64,000 nt of DNA, taken from the NCBI GenBank assembly GCA_030407315.1, contig JALQPE010000635.1, positions 1 through 64,000 on the forward strand, read 5' to 3'. Below, in pieces: positions 21,650-33,600 of this stretch (its first letter is position 1; the number at the start of each line of letters is the position of its first letter). Source of the DNA: Asparagopsis taxiformis (taxonomy: Eukaryota > Rhodophyta > Florideophyceae > Bonnemaisoniales > Bonnemaisoniaceae). The position numbers and the translations under genes were made by a program. Under the pieces are notes generated by a model. It ran no database searches. It saw nothing but the letters and a program-made list of their open reading frames with translations, and was not told the origin of the DNA.

Positions 21650-22190
21650 CGTTCCACACGTATGTCAGTGCTAGACTATAATTGTATTTTGATGTGAATG
21701 ACGTCATGCGGTTCATTGGTCACTTGAGCCCGGAGAAGCTGCTCCAGCGCTTCCGAGACTATGTAATCGGCGCAGGTGAAAACGAGGGGAAAATCGGGTT
21801 GGAAGAGTTCACTTAGTTGGTCTGCAATCATGTCAAGAGTGGAGTAAGTTGAATAAACGGCTCCGAGGCGGAGATTGGGGGCAATAGCAGGAAAGGATAT
21901 GGGTAGTGTTACGGAGAGTTTGAGAGGTGGACATGCGTGTATCGTATATCTTGCATGTGCAGTGCGTAGGAGAACGGATGATGATAGGGTCGGTGACCAA
22001 TGAAGGGTTAAAGAGGTTGGATATAATTGAGGTGGGATTTAAACGTCAAGTATGTCTTGAATCCATGCTGAAGAGGCTAGACAAATTCCCTCACTTCCTC
22101 CAGAAGCTGAACCACGGTCTTTGGAGAGAGGGGCACCACCAGCTTGAGCGCTTCTATTTATTTGACCTTTAAAGCGCTTAGGAAGTTCGC
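21650..22190. other. Intergenic, nothing recognised
   Basis: Only short frames without resemblance to known proteins. No repeat seen. Confidence 0.35.
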
Positions 22191-22194
22191 CTCC

Positions 22195-23195
22195 CTCATC
22201 TCTCTAAGGTTTACGAGCCCCTACCACATCCATATCTTCGCCTGTTTGCTCATCTTCACTAGGATCTTGATGCAGCTTCTTGCTCCGCTTCCGTCCAGGT
22301 TTACGATACCATTGCTGTTCTCAAATTTCCAACTCGCGATTTGCGATTTCATCAATGTCAATCTCTGGCATAACCAGTTCTTCACCTGGTTCATTAGCCA
22401 CAGAATTCCTGGCACGTGCTCGCCACTTCTTTCGGGAGAGACAAGCGGGGGAATCAGAGAGCAAACTCTTCTCCATGTTGTTATCGATCTTGTTCAGATG
22501 TGAAACATCATTCAAGATCCCGGCAATATGGTAATGATAGCGATGTTGTGAGTAGCAGCTGTTGTATTTGGTTGAGTCTGGAACTTAGTCTCTCTTTCGA
22601 GAAGGTGATTTTGGCACAGAAGATGCCGATGGATTGCGTGCAGCAACCATTGGCCCAAAATAATCAGAACATGGAATCGTATGCGGCGCTGATCAGCTCC
22701 CACTGATGCACCACTTAATCGTAGGGCATTGACTATAGGAGGGCTAAAACGAGGTGTTAACTGTGTCCCATTGATTTCGGTGTTACCTCCGACAATGGAA
22801 TCTACTCTCTTTACCGTCGGTTCTGCCTTTGTAGACTCGTAGACTTTATCGGAGGTTGCCGCTTTCTTCTTTTTCCGAGATCTCGCCGTTCGAACAGCGC
22901 ATCTCCCCAGATGAAGCAGAACTATCACTGTCATTATCTTGAGTCCCAAATTCATACTCATCGCTGTATTCATGTGTAGCAACACCATTACCAGAATCAG
23001 CAGCTTGCTCTTTGCTATCGCCTGATTTCTGATTTTCGACGCAGTCTCGGAGATATTCACGCGGTAAAGCATCCCACGGGGGAGCACAGTGGACCATATG
23101 GAGCGCTGGGAGGCAATCATTGTCTCCACAGGATAAGCAAAAATAGAGAATATTCCATGGAAAATGCCGTATTGTACAGTAGAACTAGTCACCAT
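22195..23195 (-). pseudogene. Broken gene of unknown function (LPALHM / PWDALP module)
   Basis: The minus strand shows coding-like blocks in more than one frame. Near 23100 is CLPALHMVHCAPPWDALP followed by an acidic Ser/Asp-rich tail. Then come KAATSDKVYESTKAEPTVKR (about 22860-22790) and SRKKWRARARNSVANEPG (about 22450-22400). A charged tail is interrupted by a TGA near 22325. A diverged copy of the first block lies at about 59100-59185. Two copies in transposon-dense DNA suggest a transposon-associated gene. No function is assigned. Confidence 0.4.
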
Positions 23196-23199
23196 ATTT

Positions 23200-23880
23200 T
23201 AGCGGAACGCCCATCCCCAACGTTTAGATAAGGCCCATCGAAAAAAATGTAAAAAATCATGGGCTGAGACCAGCACGGCGATTTTGTTTTACAGTAGGCA
23301 GGAACCAAGCAGAACTATGGTGTGGCCGTGAGGTGATGGCTGAACCATGTACGGAAGGACACGTAGGGATGGAAATGAACCACGTCCACATATGAGCAGG
23401 ACGGCGGGTTGACTAGAACGGGCCAAGTCACGCAGGCACGGACTGTTGGAATGGAACCAGTACTGTATATGGGTATAGTTAGATATGGGGTGCACCGTGA
23501 ATGCGATATGTGGTGGAAGGTGCAGAGCGATTCGTAGAAATAAAATATAAAATATAATGGGCACACCGTGACGGTCCGGTGTCTGAAACCAGGCGTAAGC
23601 AGCACTCGCTGAATGGACGGTGACCAAAGTATGATTATTGTATTCATTGGAATAATTCCAGAGTAGGTGACGTTTTGCTTATGGGACGTGACCAAGCTGA
23701 CTTGTGGAACTGGCCAAACGATAATCTGGAAAGGGACCATTGACTGGGCATGTACGGCCCAAGGCAAAGCGCGGTTAGTTTCCAAACTACAGTACTGTGT
23801 AAAGCCCGGATATATTCTATTATAACACCTGCTCGTGACACTGGTATTATTCCACCGTGGAGCACTGTAATGGGTACGGT
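23200..23880. other. No gene recognised
   Basis: Long minus-strand frames here (about 23289-23640) have no recognisable domain and unusual Tyr/Pro/His-rich composition. I treat them as chance frames. Confidence 0.35.
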
Positions 23881-23889
23881 TCACTTCCA

Positions 23890-24050
23890 CTGGATGTAGT
23901 GGTTGTACCGTCGGGTGGGCGTGGTCCATGTCCACTGGGTAGAGTAGTTGTACCGTCGGGTGGGCGTGGACCATGTCCACTGGGTAGAGTGGTTGTACCG
24001 TCGAGTGGGCGTGGACCATGTCCACTGGGTAGAGTGGTTCCACCGGTGGG
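23890..24050. repeat. 45-bp minisatellite, about 3.5 copies
   Basis: Unit GTTGTACCGTCGGGTGGGCG followed by TGGACCATGTCCACTGGGTA and GAGTG, with single-base differences between copies. Because 45 is divisible by 3, all frames remain open and give repetitive peptides on both strands. Confidence 0.9.
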
Positions 24051-25093
24051 CGCTCTGGGTAGAAACTGAAAGGTAGAACCGGCGGCACATCGCACTTTTG
24101 CGGAGAAACTGCAGGACGGATAGGTCTGACTGAAACGATATCTAGGTAGAATGGAAATAGGCATAGGGACAATGAATTAGACTAGGTTGCAGCCAGTAGC
24201 GGGTACGCAAGATTTACGATATGGTGTAGTGGATATGGAATAGGTAAATGGGCAGCTAACGCCAAAAGTTTAACGACATGAAGATCATCTGTACACTGCA
24301 CTACGGAACTATGAACTATGCCACCATGGCAGATACTAAACGGCAAAACACTAGCTCTACATAAAGTAACTACAAATACATATAGGCATGAAAAGAGAGA
24401 TGAGGGGAAGCCAGAAATTTCTGTTGGCACCTGGAAGGAAAAGAATAGATGAAGCAATGGTTAGTGCTAGGAATCTAATTTCATCAACGCTAGAAGCATG
24501 ATTAGAAGCGAGAGAACATACCGTTGATAGTGGAGCCAGAGCTTGAGTAAGCGGATTGTAGAGAGCCCAGAAACTTCTGCTGGCACATAGATGGAAAGAA
24601 GTGGATGACACAGTGGTTAGTGCTGGAAACGGTATGCCAAAAGCTCGATTAGAAGTGAGAAAATGTAGTAATGACAGTAGCCCTGGAGAAAGACGAAACA
24701 GAAAGTAGGAAAGGCAGAAAAGTATGTTAGCAGAAGAACAACGAAGAACCGCAGAAAAAGACAATGGGAGGAATGGCTAAAAGACTAAATGAGCTGGAAA
24801 ACCTTATCGTAGGATGGAGGCGGCGGGGCACAATCAAATCCGTAGGGATGTGATTGCACTCCGCCGCCCCATCCTGCGTAGGTGGTGTGCTCCGAGCGAC
24901 AGGTGCTGGCGATGTTGCCCGGCGTGACGCAAGGCTTAAATACTGCTGCAGAGTGAGCCCAGAGGTCGCGTATTTCACTTGCGTAGTGAGAAAGCGCGCG
25001 CTTTTCGTACTGACAAATCAGAAACAAATCATCGATGATCTATGAACACGTCATGGACACGTCATGGACTCAAGATGGACTCGTCATGAATAC
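24051..25093. other. Repeat-derived intergenic DNA
   Basis: A diverged direct repeat of about 165 bp (words TTCTGTTGGCAC / TTCTGCTGGCAC and TGGTTAGTGCT) occurs at about 24417-24475 and 24583-24640. An imperfect GGCGGCGGGG / CCGCCGCCCC inverted repeat spans about 24811-24885. No gene is supported. Confidence 0.5.
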
Positions 25094-25133
25094 GTAATGA
25101 AATAGAACACTAGGTAGTGTTCTATTTCATTAC
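25094..25133. repeat. Palindrome centred on CACTAGGTAGTG
   Basis: Two 19-bp arms (GTAATGAAATAGAACACTA and its complement) flank a central GG. The TA-G-TG/CACTA geometry looks like two transposon ends head to head, or the terminus of element 2. Which of these applies cannot be settled here. Confidence 0.6.
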
Positions 25134-25219
25134 AGCTGGCGTGGAGCTGCACGCTTGTGAGCGGAAACGTGTATTGCAGGCTGAGGAGCCAATGATGAAA
25201 AATTAGAAAAAATGACTAG

Positions 25220-25329
25220 TTACTGCAGTAAAAAGTGATCTAGGAAGATGCATTTGGTAGATCACTTTTTACTGCAGTAAGAAGTGATCTAGGAAGATGC
25301 ATTTGGTAGATCAGTTTTTACTGCAGTAA
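25220..25329. repeat. Two tandem TACTGCAGTA hairpins (element 2 inner motif)
   Basis: Tandem copies of a hairpin with arms TACTGCAGTAAAAAGTGATC and its complement around GGAAGATGCATTTGG. Near-identical hairpins occur at 34.9, 39.05 and 39.56 kb inside the larger palindromes. It is placed 300 bp downstream of the transposase stop. Confidence 0.85.
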
Positions 25330-25625
25330 AAAAAACTTAATTTGCCTTTAATTTTATTGTGGTACGTTCCGCCCTGAGGAAGCTGGTTCAGGCTTGAGGC
25401 AGTTCAAGGAATGGATAAGCTCTGGAAGAAGCATTAATGGGGTATAGACGAGGAATTAGAGATGGTTACATAAAATATAACATAGTGTCTGACAGTTTTT
25501 GGGACAAGGGACATAAGTATGGCCAATGTCAAGGTGGATGTATGTGACGGAAAGGCTACAATATGAGGAAGTTTGTTTACGGGAAGTAATATGGTAGAAA
25601 AGCTTATGTACTAGACCCTAGAGTA
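25330..25625. other. 3' flank of element 2 transposase
   Basis: AT-rich, no coding potential or repeat recognised. Confidence 0.35.
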
Positions 25626-28600
25626 TCATGCAGTCCTTGGCGGATATCCATCTGCTCTTGCAAAAATAGAGAAGGAACCACCATCCATAAACGAAGGACC
25701 TCCATGCGTAATTCCTCCATTCGAAGTGCCTTGCTCCACAGAACATAATGAAGGGCTACAATTGTGGAGGAGACCAACCTTACGAACCCCTGAAGTGAGA
25801 GGGAGAAACCAGGAGCCGGAATCGGAGTTCGGAGCAAACGTAGTGGGGGAGGACTTCTGCTTGATAACTGGAAGAACAATAGCGTGTGGTGGAGACAGGT
25901 TTTCCTGGTGAGATTCGTCTATGCAAACGTTTCCAGGTGAAGCAATGTTTCCATCAATAGTCAGGTCAAACAAGGTGGTAACAGCCCAAAAAGAAGGCGA
26001 ACAGGTCTTCTGTAGAATTCTAGAAGACGGGGAAGCTGAGTAGCAAGCTTGTACTACACAGCCAGAAGCTATTTCTTGTGGCTTTGAAAAGTCCCGAGAC
26101 GCAGCAGAGGGCGAAGCTGCACAGGCAGGGTGGGCAGAACTGAGACGTGCTCCCTTGCAAGGTTTTCCACGAAGCATGACTGCATCCGAATTCTGCCCAC
26201 AGGAAAAATCCTGCTGTGGTAATGAAGAGGGAACTCCTGTCCACGAGTAATATGAATATGGAGAAGAGAAGAATGGTAAAGAAGACCTATTCAAATGTTC
26301 GAGAAGGGGTTCTTGACAGAGGTCATGCAGCGTACTAGCCGGGAGGTTCTCCATGGATTTACAGTGCTCCCGTCCGAATAGAACACGAAGGAGAAACCGT
26401 TTAGAACGTTTTCTCTCCACAGATGCTGGAGTAGAATTGGAGAAACTTTTCAAAGCAAGATGGAGGCTTCCTTTCCAATGGTTTCCGAGTGCCGCTAACA
26501 TAGCATCCAACTGTCTGTCAGCACCTCCGGAATGCTCTAGACCTCGTTTCATTTGTTGATGTGTTGCTTCGAATGATAGCTCAGCTACCTGGCGAGCGTG
26601 TCCGAGCAGAGGAACAGTGTGTTCAAATGCCTCAATGAGACGGTGCAAGTTTGGCTTATTGTCAAGAATCTTCCTTGCCCGGAATCCAGCAGTCTTGTTT
26701 TCCATCTCAATGTGGTCATTATCATTCGTTACTATACCTTCTGTCTGCATCTTCCGTTTCTTCGAGACCGCTGTGCTCCGCTGTCTGGTAGGAACAGTCT
26801 TGAGCAGGTCATCCACTAGAGTAGCATATTCTTTCGATAGCTGCTGCAGACGACGGAGACCGTTGTGCGCAGAATTCCCTGTAGCTCTCTGTACTGCCTC
26901 AGAACCGTCGATATTTTTTCGTGGTAGGAAGTATGTAGCTGCAGATATAGAGGACAGGAGACGAACAAGTTCTAGAGACAGATGGCGTTGCTCTTCAGAA
27001 GCCTGGAGTGACCTTGAACCGCTACCTTCGGATGACCTTGTAGTCTGCGATTGGAATTTCAGAGAAGACCTGAAGCAGTGTTCGGCGACGAGGAGAACTG
27101 CAAATCTGTCCGAGATTCCCATTGTATGAGTTTCACCTGCGTTGAAGTTATATATCTTGTTCTGATTTGCGAGACCCAATACACGGAGGGCATCCACCAT
27201 GAACCTGTCGGCCAGCCTTCTCACACCATCATTAGGCAAGCTTGAAAAAGCATTGTCCAGAGCATCCTTTGCCAGTCCATGGAGGAGATGGTCAATTCCA
27301 ACAAACGTCGAACGGTATGGGTCCAGAATAGCAGGCACGACAGGGATTCGTAGACCATCGTTTCCGAGTGGTGTCCCGGTTGGAACCAGCCCTTTGGACC
27401 TAGCTTCATGAAGTAGTCTTTCAATGAGATGCAATGGAGTGTCTGTGATATTTTGCACTGTTCTCAAACCCAGATACTTCAAGATGTTTGCAGAACTTTC
27501 CGATGACTGAACAGCAGCTGTTCGCTCGGATGTGCGAAAGTGTGTATCAGAGCTCGAATGTAAACGGGTGTCGTAGCCAAACTGCGAGTTCTTCCCATAT
27601 TTCCCCCCTCTTACAAAGAAACACAAATGGCATGGGCAGTCTGCGTTGTGCCCCATGACATCCAGCACATGAGAACAGGCAGGATAATCCGATACGAAAC
27701 CAATAAAGTCCAGGAAAATTAGACATTCATTGCCGTCTGGATCGACATCACGAAACCCCGACGTACATCCTTGAATAATGTCTCTAGAGATATGTCGAAG
27801 GATATGGTTTGTACTAACACCAGGACCTGTGACACCGATAACGCGCACAGCAGAACTGTTCCGGCGACAGTCCAGCGGAAGACCCATTGGGAGCATATAG
27901 CATCCTCCAGCACTCCCTTTCTTACCAGAGGCTTCATTGAAGTCATCGCAGTATAAAAGAAATGGATAGACGTAGTATGTGGTACCGCAGCTGAGAACCC
28001 CACGGAGATGTGTAGGATGAAAGGGGCTGGGGCTCGTGCCTGGTTTCAATAACTTGACATTATTGATTGCACGAGTTCCGCCGACAACTTTGTAATGCCC
28101 TTCAGAGTTGACGAGAAAGAGCAGTTTTTGTGATGGGCCTGGCGGTCCGGGAGAGCTGACGACAAGCCCAATGAAGAACTGTATACCACAATTTTGAGTA
28201 GGGTTACACTCAGGACTGGGTGATAAAACTGTCAGGTGATCACCCGGCCGAGCATATTCCCGGAACGACTCTTTCTGAAGGATGAAGGCGGACCCATATG
28301 AATGCGGGGAGACCGAAAGCCTACTATGAAATGTGGCACCGGAGTTTATCCATGAAGAAGATGTGATAGCTTTGAACGACTCATGGCTGGAAGATAGTGA
28401 TTCATGTTGGAAAAGGGAACTGAGAGTAGGATCTAGAGAAGAGGCGTGCTGCCCTGATGTGACATGCAGTTCCACAATACTACCACCGAAAGCAGAAACG
28501 GGAAAGCCGTCTTTTACCGCCTCCGCCCTCATCGTGTAGTTTTGTCCTTTTAAGGAGTACTCTCTGAATTTTCCTAGCTTCGACTTGCACACGTTACCAT

Positions 28601-29675
28601 GTAAACTTAGTATGTCATCCGAGTCGGAAGCATCCAATTGTGTGTTATCACGCCACGCAAGGTCGAATATATGTGGTGCAGTAATGTCTGCTCGTGCATA
28701 TTCGCTTGGTGGAACGATAAGTACAGGTGCTGATTGACTAGCTTTGTTTTGTTCGACCTTGCTTCTTCGTAGAATTGCAGAAGAGGCAACACGAGCTGCA
28801 CTACGCTCTGCGTTTACAGGGAAGTATACGGTTTCCGAACGTAACCATGCGTTGAAGAACAGCCACGGTCTTACCTTCCGCATAATTGTCGAATAATGGG
28901 GTAGACTTCGCTGAACGTGTTTGTTCGTGGAACCTTGTCTAGCGAAATCGAACAACACGCGATCTTCCTGAAGGTTTGCTGCGGTGCATTTCGTCGACCC
29001 TGTCAGTTTGGCGACAGCGTACAACGTTGTCCATTCTGTCATGTAATTGCGAGCTTTGTCTGGATTGGACGTGTTCATGATAAAGGGAGAAGAGATTAGG
29101 AGCTTCGCTTCTGCCTCCTCCTGTAGAAACAGGTCGTTGTCATCCGAATCGGAGTCGTTTGTTGCGGTGACGTTCTCATGATGGTCGGAAGCAGCGGGAT
29201 GGCACAGTTTAGGAACTGTCGCAGCAGAAGTGACGGGGTCTCTGCCGGAGGATAGTACAATATCATCGTCGCTAGGAGTAATACAAGCTTTTTGAACTTC
29301 TGGAACAATTGTTCCAGAAGTATACTTGAGTATATTGTTCTGCTGCCCACTATTGGCGTACGTCAAAGGGAGGGTGGTATCCACAGAATTGCTCCCAGGT
29401 CTGAAGATATCCTGTGAAGACGAGGAAGGGAGGACTGGATCTGGATCTGGGGTCTGCGAATTGGTAGCTATGGGAGCATGGGGAGGGTTCGAAGTGCTAC
29501 CATACTCTGTTGCCGGGCGAGGATGATGGGTTTCTGGTGTATTGCAGTCCATTTCCTGAACGGCAAAAGGATTTGAGACTGTTCTGGATGTCGAGCGTCT
29601 AGTCCGATTGCGGACAGGGGCTACATAGTTGAAACGGAGCCTCGGGCCATTCCTAGACTTTCTCGGTCTAGCCAT
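25626..29675 (-). CDS. CACTA-like DDE transposase, element 2
   Basis: A 1349-residue single-exon gene from ATG 29675 (MARPRKSRNG); the frame is open further upstream but has no ATG there. The N-terminus is basic and Pro/Ser-rich. The core blocks match the element 1 protein: LLYCDDF (573-579), GGCYMLPMG, GPGVSTN, FLDFIGFVSDYPA (D656, D663), SHVLDVMGH and PCHLC. DHLLHGLAKD and LSFEATHQQMKRG follow. Both proteins end with the same short motif R.DGYPPR.A. Intact, though far diverged from the element 1 enzyme outside the blocks. It is transcribed divergently from the ParB-like/2OG gene, sharing an approximately 0.9 kb upstream region with a palindrome. Confidence 0.82.
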   Translation of the reverse strand: MARPRKSRNGPRLRFNYVAPVRNRTRRSTSRTVSNPFAVQEMDCNTPETHHPRPATEYGSTSNPPHAPIATNSQTPDPDPVLPSSSSQDIFRPGSNSVDTTLPLTYANSGQQNNILKYTSGTIVPEVQKACITPSDDDIVLSSGRDPVTSAATVPKLCHPAASDHHENVTATNDSDSDDNDLFLQEEAEAKLLISSPFIMNTSNPDKARNYMTEWTTLYAVAKLTGSTKCTAANLQEDRVLFDFARQGSTNKHVQRSLPHYSTIMRKVRPWLFFNAWLRSETVYFPVNAERSAARVASSAILRRSKVEQNKASQSAPVLIVPPSEYARADITAPHIFDLAWRDNTQLDASDSDDILSLHGNVCKSKLGKFREYSLKGQNYTMRAEAVKDGFPVSAFGGSIVELHVTSGQHASSLDPTLSSLFQHESLSSSHESFKAITSSSWINSGATFHSRLSVSPHSYGSAFILQKESFREYARPGDHLTVLSPSPECNPTQNCGIQFFIGLVVSSPGPPGPSQKLLFLVNSEGHYKVVGGTRAINNVKLLKPGTSPSPFHPTHLRGVLSCGTTYYVYPFLLYCDDFNEASGKKGSAGGCYMLPMGLPLDCRRNSSAVRVIGVTGPGVSTNHILRHISRDIIQGCTSGFRDVDPDGNECLIFLDFIGFVSDYPACSHVLDVMGHNADCPCHLCFFVRGGKYGKNSQFGYDTRLHSSSDTHFRTSERTAAVQSSESSANILKYLGLRTVQNITDTPLHLIERLLHEARSKGLVPTGTPLGNDGLRIPVVPAILDPYRSTFVGIDHLLHGLAKDALDNAFSSLPNDGVRRLADRFMVDALRVLGLANQNKIYNFNAGETHTMGISDRFAVLLVAEHCFRSSLKFQSQTTRSSEGSGSRSLQASEEQRHLSLELVRLLSSISAATYFLPRKNIDGSEAVQRATGNSAHNGLRRLQQLSKEYATLVDDLLKTVPTRQRSTAVSKKRKMQTEGIVTNDNDHIEMENKTAGFRARKILDNKPNLHRLIEAFEHTVPLLGHARQVAELSFEATHQQMKRGLEHSGGADRQLDAMLAALGNHWKGSLHLALKSFSNSTPASVERKRSKRFLLRVLFGREHCKSMENLPASTLHDLCQEPLLEHLNRSSLPFFSSPYSYYSWTGVPSSLPQQDFSCGQNSDAVMLRGKPCKGARLSSAHPACAASPSAASRDFSKPQEIASGCVVQACYSASPSSRILQKTCSPSFWAVTTLFDLTIDGNIASPGNVCIDESHQENLSPPHAIVLPVIKQKSSPTTFAPNSDSGSWFLPLTSGVRKVGLLHNCSPSLCSVEQGTSNGGITHGGPSFMDGGSFSIFARADGYPPRTA

Positions 29676-29978
29676 ATCTCGATAACCTGGATTGAGGTAG
29701 CACCTAGGTGCAAACAGCTGTTTGGAAGGGAGGGAAACGCTGTACGCCTCTATATTATGAGGATACAAATCTCTATAGTCTATCAATCTGTAGAAGAACG
29801 AAATTGGAAGGGGAGATCTCAGAGCTGACCGTTACAGTCGTTGCAGAGAACATGTTCTCTATTTCCATGGAAGCCAGGAAATAGTGCAAAGTACTGATGA
29901 GTATACATGAAGACTGAAAACTTCAAAGAATGACATAGTTTTTACCAGAATCGTAATTCATCCTATAGTGTTTACTTA

Positions 29979-30042
29979 GCAAGAAACACTGTCAAGTAGT
30001 GAAGGAGATGCCTCTCCTTCACTACTCGACAGTGTTTCTTGC
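29979..30042. repeat. Near-perfect hairpin in the divergent promoter region
   Basis: 30-bp arms starting GCAAGAAACACTGTCAAGTA with one mismatch and a 4-base loop. Outer TAGTGTTTAC and GCAAACACTA words at about 29966 and 30078 extend the symmetry, suggesting a small inverted-repeat insertion. Confidence 0.8.
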
Positions 30043-30120
30043 AGCTTCGCAACTGCAGACAGAGCACTCAGTGCAAACACTATACTCCATGGAGTGGCAC
30101 GGAGAAGTTCCAGACTAGTC

Positions 30121-30161
30121 TAAAATTTGGTAATTTTTGAGCCCAAAAAATTACCAAATTT
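30121..30161. repeat. Element 2 outer palindrome, copy 1
   Basis: TAAAATTTGGTAATTTTT pairs with its complement around GAGCCC. It lies between the divergent transposase and ParB-like/2OG genes. Confidence 0.85.
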
Positions 30162-30619
30162 CACGCCCCTTCTTGTACTCTCTTCACGACTGTTCATTGG
30201 GTACTGATTGATTTGAACGCAACCGGTGAGTCTTTTGGCGCGTGGGCGCGAATTTATTCGCACCCCTTCAGTTAACCTTCCAAACGTTACGTCTACACGA
30301 TTTCCTGTCACTCTCCTCTGCTACTCATCTACTACTCCTTGTAGTACTCCAGCACCTCAAAGGCAATTCAGATCGTGCATCTCCCTGCTTCAGCCCAACT
30401 CCCCCTGCTTTCCAAGCTTCGCTCTTCGCATCTCTCTCTGCTTCTCCCGCTTTGCATCCATCTGTCTCCCCACAGTGACAGTGTCCCATCCCTCTCTCTC
30501 TCTCTTCAATCCTTGCTCTCCCGTGCCCTCTCTTTCTCTTCACTCCCTGCCCTTTTCGTGCCCACTTCACCTCTATACACCGTTCAGAGTTCAAGAGCTT
30601 GTTTATCCCACCCACAAAC

Positions 30620-33600
30620 ATGTTTCATCGTCAACGCTCTCGTCTCGCAGCTGCATCTTCCCGCGCTCCAGCTCGGGAGCTGACAGTCCCCGCGATGCCC
30701 CGGGCTGGTAGCACGCTTGCGAACTACGAGTTCCGGCAGATGACACTTCCGATTGCGGACATTCATGTCACGGAAGAAACATCGCGCGAGGTTGATGAGT
30801 CGCATGTAGATGTGTTGTTTCAGAAGATGGTTCTTGAAGGCTTTCAGACCTCTTCCGTGGGCTCCGTGACTGTCGTTGGTCTAGCCCACGAGTCCGACGA
30901 AACACGCTTCTACATCGCGGATGGTCTCCATCGTCGTGGCGCTCTTGTCCGAGCCAAAGCGGAAGGAGTTGAACGTCTGGCTTCTATTGTGGACAGCGTT
31001 CCTGTTCAGGAAGCGTTCAGGCCAGATGGACAAGCCATGACGATGGAAGACGTGCTCTACCTGAGTCAGCGGCTGAACGAACTGGTGCACACGGTTTTAC
31101 CGACCACCATCCGCGACCGTATTCATGCTATCATCAGCATATACAACTGCAACTTGAAGTACGCGAAGGAAGGGGAAAGGAAACTCTCCAGTATGACAGC
31201 TTCGCAGCTGTGCAACTGGTTCTTCCAGCGTCACTTCAGTGGCATACTCAGGAAGAGTACGGTGACGTCTATCGTCAATGTGGCTCTGAACATGAGACGT
31301 TCACCACGCACGTACGAGGCGTACAAGATGGCCTCTGGTAGGAAGGAAAATGAGGTTGGAATCAGCCTTCTAGTGCTGAAGGACACCGCGTTCACAAAGG
31401 CTGAGGACCGTGCCAGTGAGCTGATGGTTAGGTGCATTCACTACCGCTCTGTGAAATTGCTCCAGTCCTTTGGTCGCATCCCAGGTCTCCAGCTCAGGGT
31501 GTATCTCAATTACATCAGAGATTTCTACCTGGTAATCCGTGAAGTCGCACCCAAGGTTGGGATGACTACGGACGAGCTGGCAGACCTGGAGGACCTCGAA
31601 CCGGATGGAACGGACATGATCCCGACCTGGAAATCCGTGTTCAAGCGCATGGTTCAATATGAAGAAGAACCTGTGCCAAAACAGGAGAAGAACCACGAGC
31701 GTCGCCGAGAAGATTTCCGAACCGTCATCCTGCAACGTTTCAACATTGCACCGGATCGTGAGACTCCGCCCCCTCCTCCCGGAGCATCTGGCGATGCAGT
31801 GCTTGCCACTGCGGCCAGTCAAGAAGCAAAACATGTGGGGAAGGAGAGCGAGAAAGCGGCAGAGAGCGTTCCTGCCCCTGTGGCATCAGCCACTCCTCCG
31901 AAGTCACCATCACAGGTGACTCGGCAGGCTCGCTCTCCGACCCAATTCGGGGAGAATATCATGGAACCTCTCCCCGTTCCCCTTCCCTCACAACCCCTTC
32001 CTGAGGACGAAATCAATCCGATGGACATTTCTCCTCCTGACTCCCAAGCCAAGCCGGACTCAACAGCCCGCGCCCCTTCCCCCTCGAAGCCCAACTCTCC
32101 TCCCCCTCCCCCTTCCCCCTCACAACCCGACTCACCCCCCCGCTCCCCCATGGCCGTCTCCCCACCCACGTCTGCTCCTGTTCCCAACTCTGCTATCGCC
32201 ACGGAACAGCAGAACCCCGAAACCTCGGTTGAAGCTTCTCAACCGCAGGGGGGTGGTGGGGGGACAGTAGTTTCACGCTCTGTGCGCATTCCGCCCGATG
32301 AAACTACGCCACGCCCCTTTCCCTGCTCGCTTGGATCACACTGTCGCTTCCCCGGCTATGCCGCTGTGCACAAATGCACAGCGTGCAACATTAAGCCAGT
32401 ACACAACCTGTGCGACTATCCTCGAGTATATCACCTCATCCCCATCAAGTACCTCAACAACGGTGAGCGAGACATGGTGTTCGTCTGCTCCCGTGAGTGC
32501 TACGATGGCCGTCAACCGGATGACCCCCCTTCTTGGACCCCTCCTGCAGGGGTCACGTTACAAGAAGCGTGGGAAGGTGATGCGTACAATCCTTTCGAAA
32601 AGGACGCGTCCTCTACCGAGTCTGCTGAAGAAAAGGATAAGCAGACCGGTGAGGCTCCGCGGAGTACGATGGGAGGGAAGGCGCCCATATCCCGGGAACC
32701 AGCCAAGAAAACTGCCTCTGGAACACCGCGGCGGGGAGAAAAGAGGAGGAGAGAGCCGACCACTCCTCCTCCGACTCGGATGACTCGGTCCAAGACCAGA
32801 AGTGCCGCTATCGCAGAGCAACTCATCGCTCTCGGTAGCCCGTCTTCTCCCCCTGTCTCCCTTCCGCTTCCTGCACAGCCACCCTCATCTGGCGAAAAGG
32901 AGCGTGAAGGTGAGATAGAAGACGGCGAAACCCCTACAAAGACGAAGGTGACTTCCAAGGGGTTTCGGGTACACAGGTATGAGGACGAGCAGCCACCGCC
33001 ACCTTCCTTTCTCACGGAGCAGACCACGCTTGCCCAAGCTGCTACGTTCGTGCGTTCAATTTCGGGTCTGCTCCATCCTGAACACCGCTCTGGGTTCATC
33101 ATGACGAGTGGGGAGGTGGAGGAGATCAGGGAGGATATCAACTCCGCGGCTGGTGGTACATCCGAGGAGAGGATTGTTTATTGGGAGCGGGCAAGGGCTA
33201 GTATTGATTTCGATGGATACATCGTCCTCGAAGACATACTAGGAGCTTCCGATGTACGGTCTGCAATCCACGAACTGCTCTCTGGGTTTGCCCAAAAGTT
33301 CGATGACAATGTGGAAGGGGCGTGGGGCACGATTCTGAACTCCGGTTCAGCTGCCCAGGATGCCCGGGGTGGCGCGTCTCGCCAGCGGTACATGACCCCC
33401 CGCTCGGCTGTCATTGAAGACCTCGACGGGGAGCAATCCATGTCGCTGGCTCATGACAAGGTTTCCGTGGATGTCATCCTCGCAATTATAGCGGAAATGT
33501 TGCACTTGGAGGATTCCGTTTCATCTTTGAACGGATTCAAGAAAGGCTCCAAGCTGCGCTTTGGGAGGACAGGACTTCGGATGCTCCTGACGGGTTCCAA

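Noticed and set aside
23315..24172. Minus-strand frame of 285 codons
   Set aside because: Open because of a 45-bp minisatellite; composition is unusual and other frames are equally open.
30599..30619. Upstream start of A3 at 30599, of the methyltransferase-SET gene at 35260, and of the transposase at 29786
   Set aside because: These are TTG codons; in a eukaryote the first ATG (30620, 35329, 29675) is preferred.
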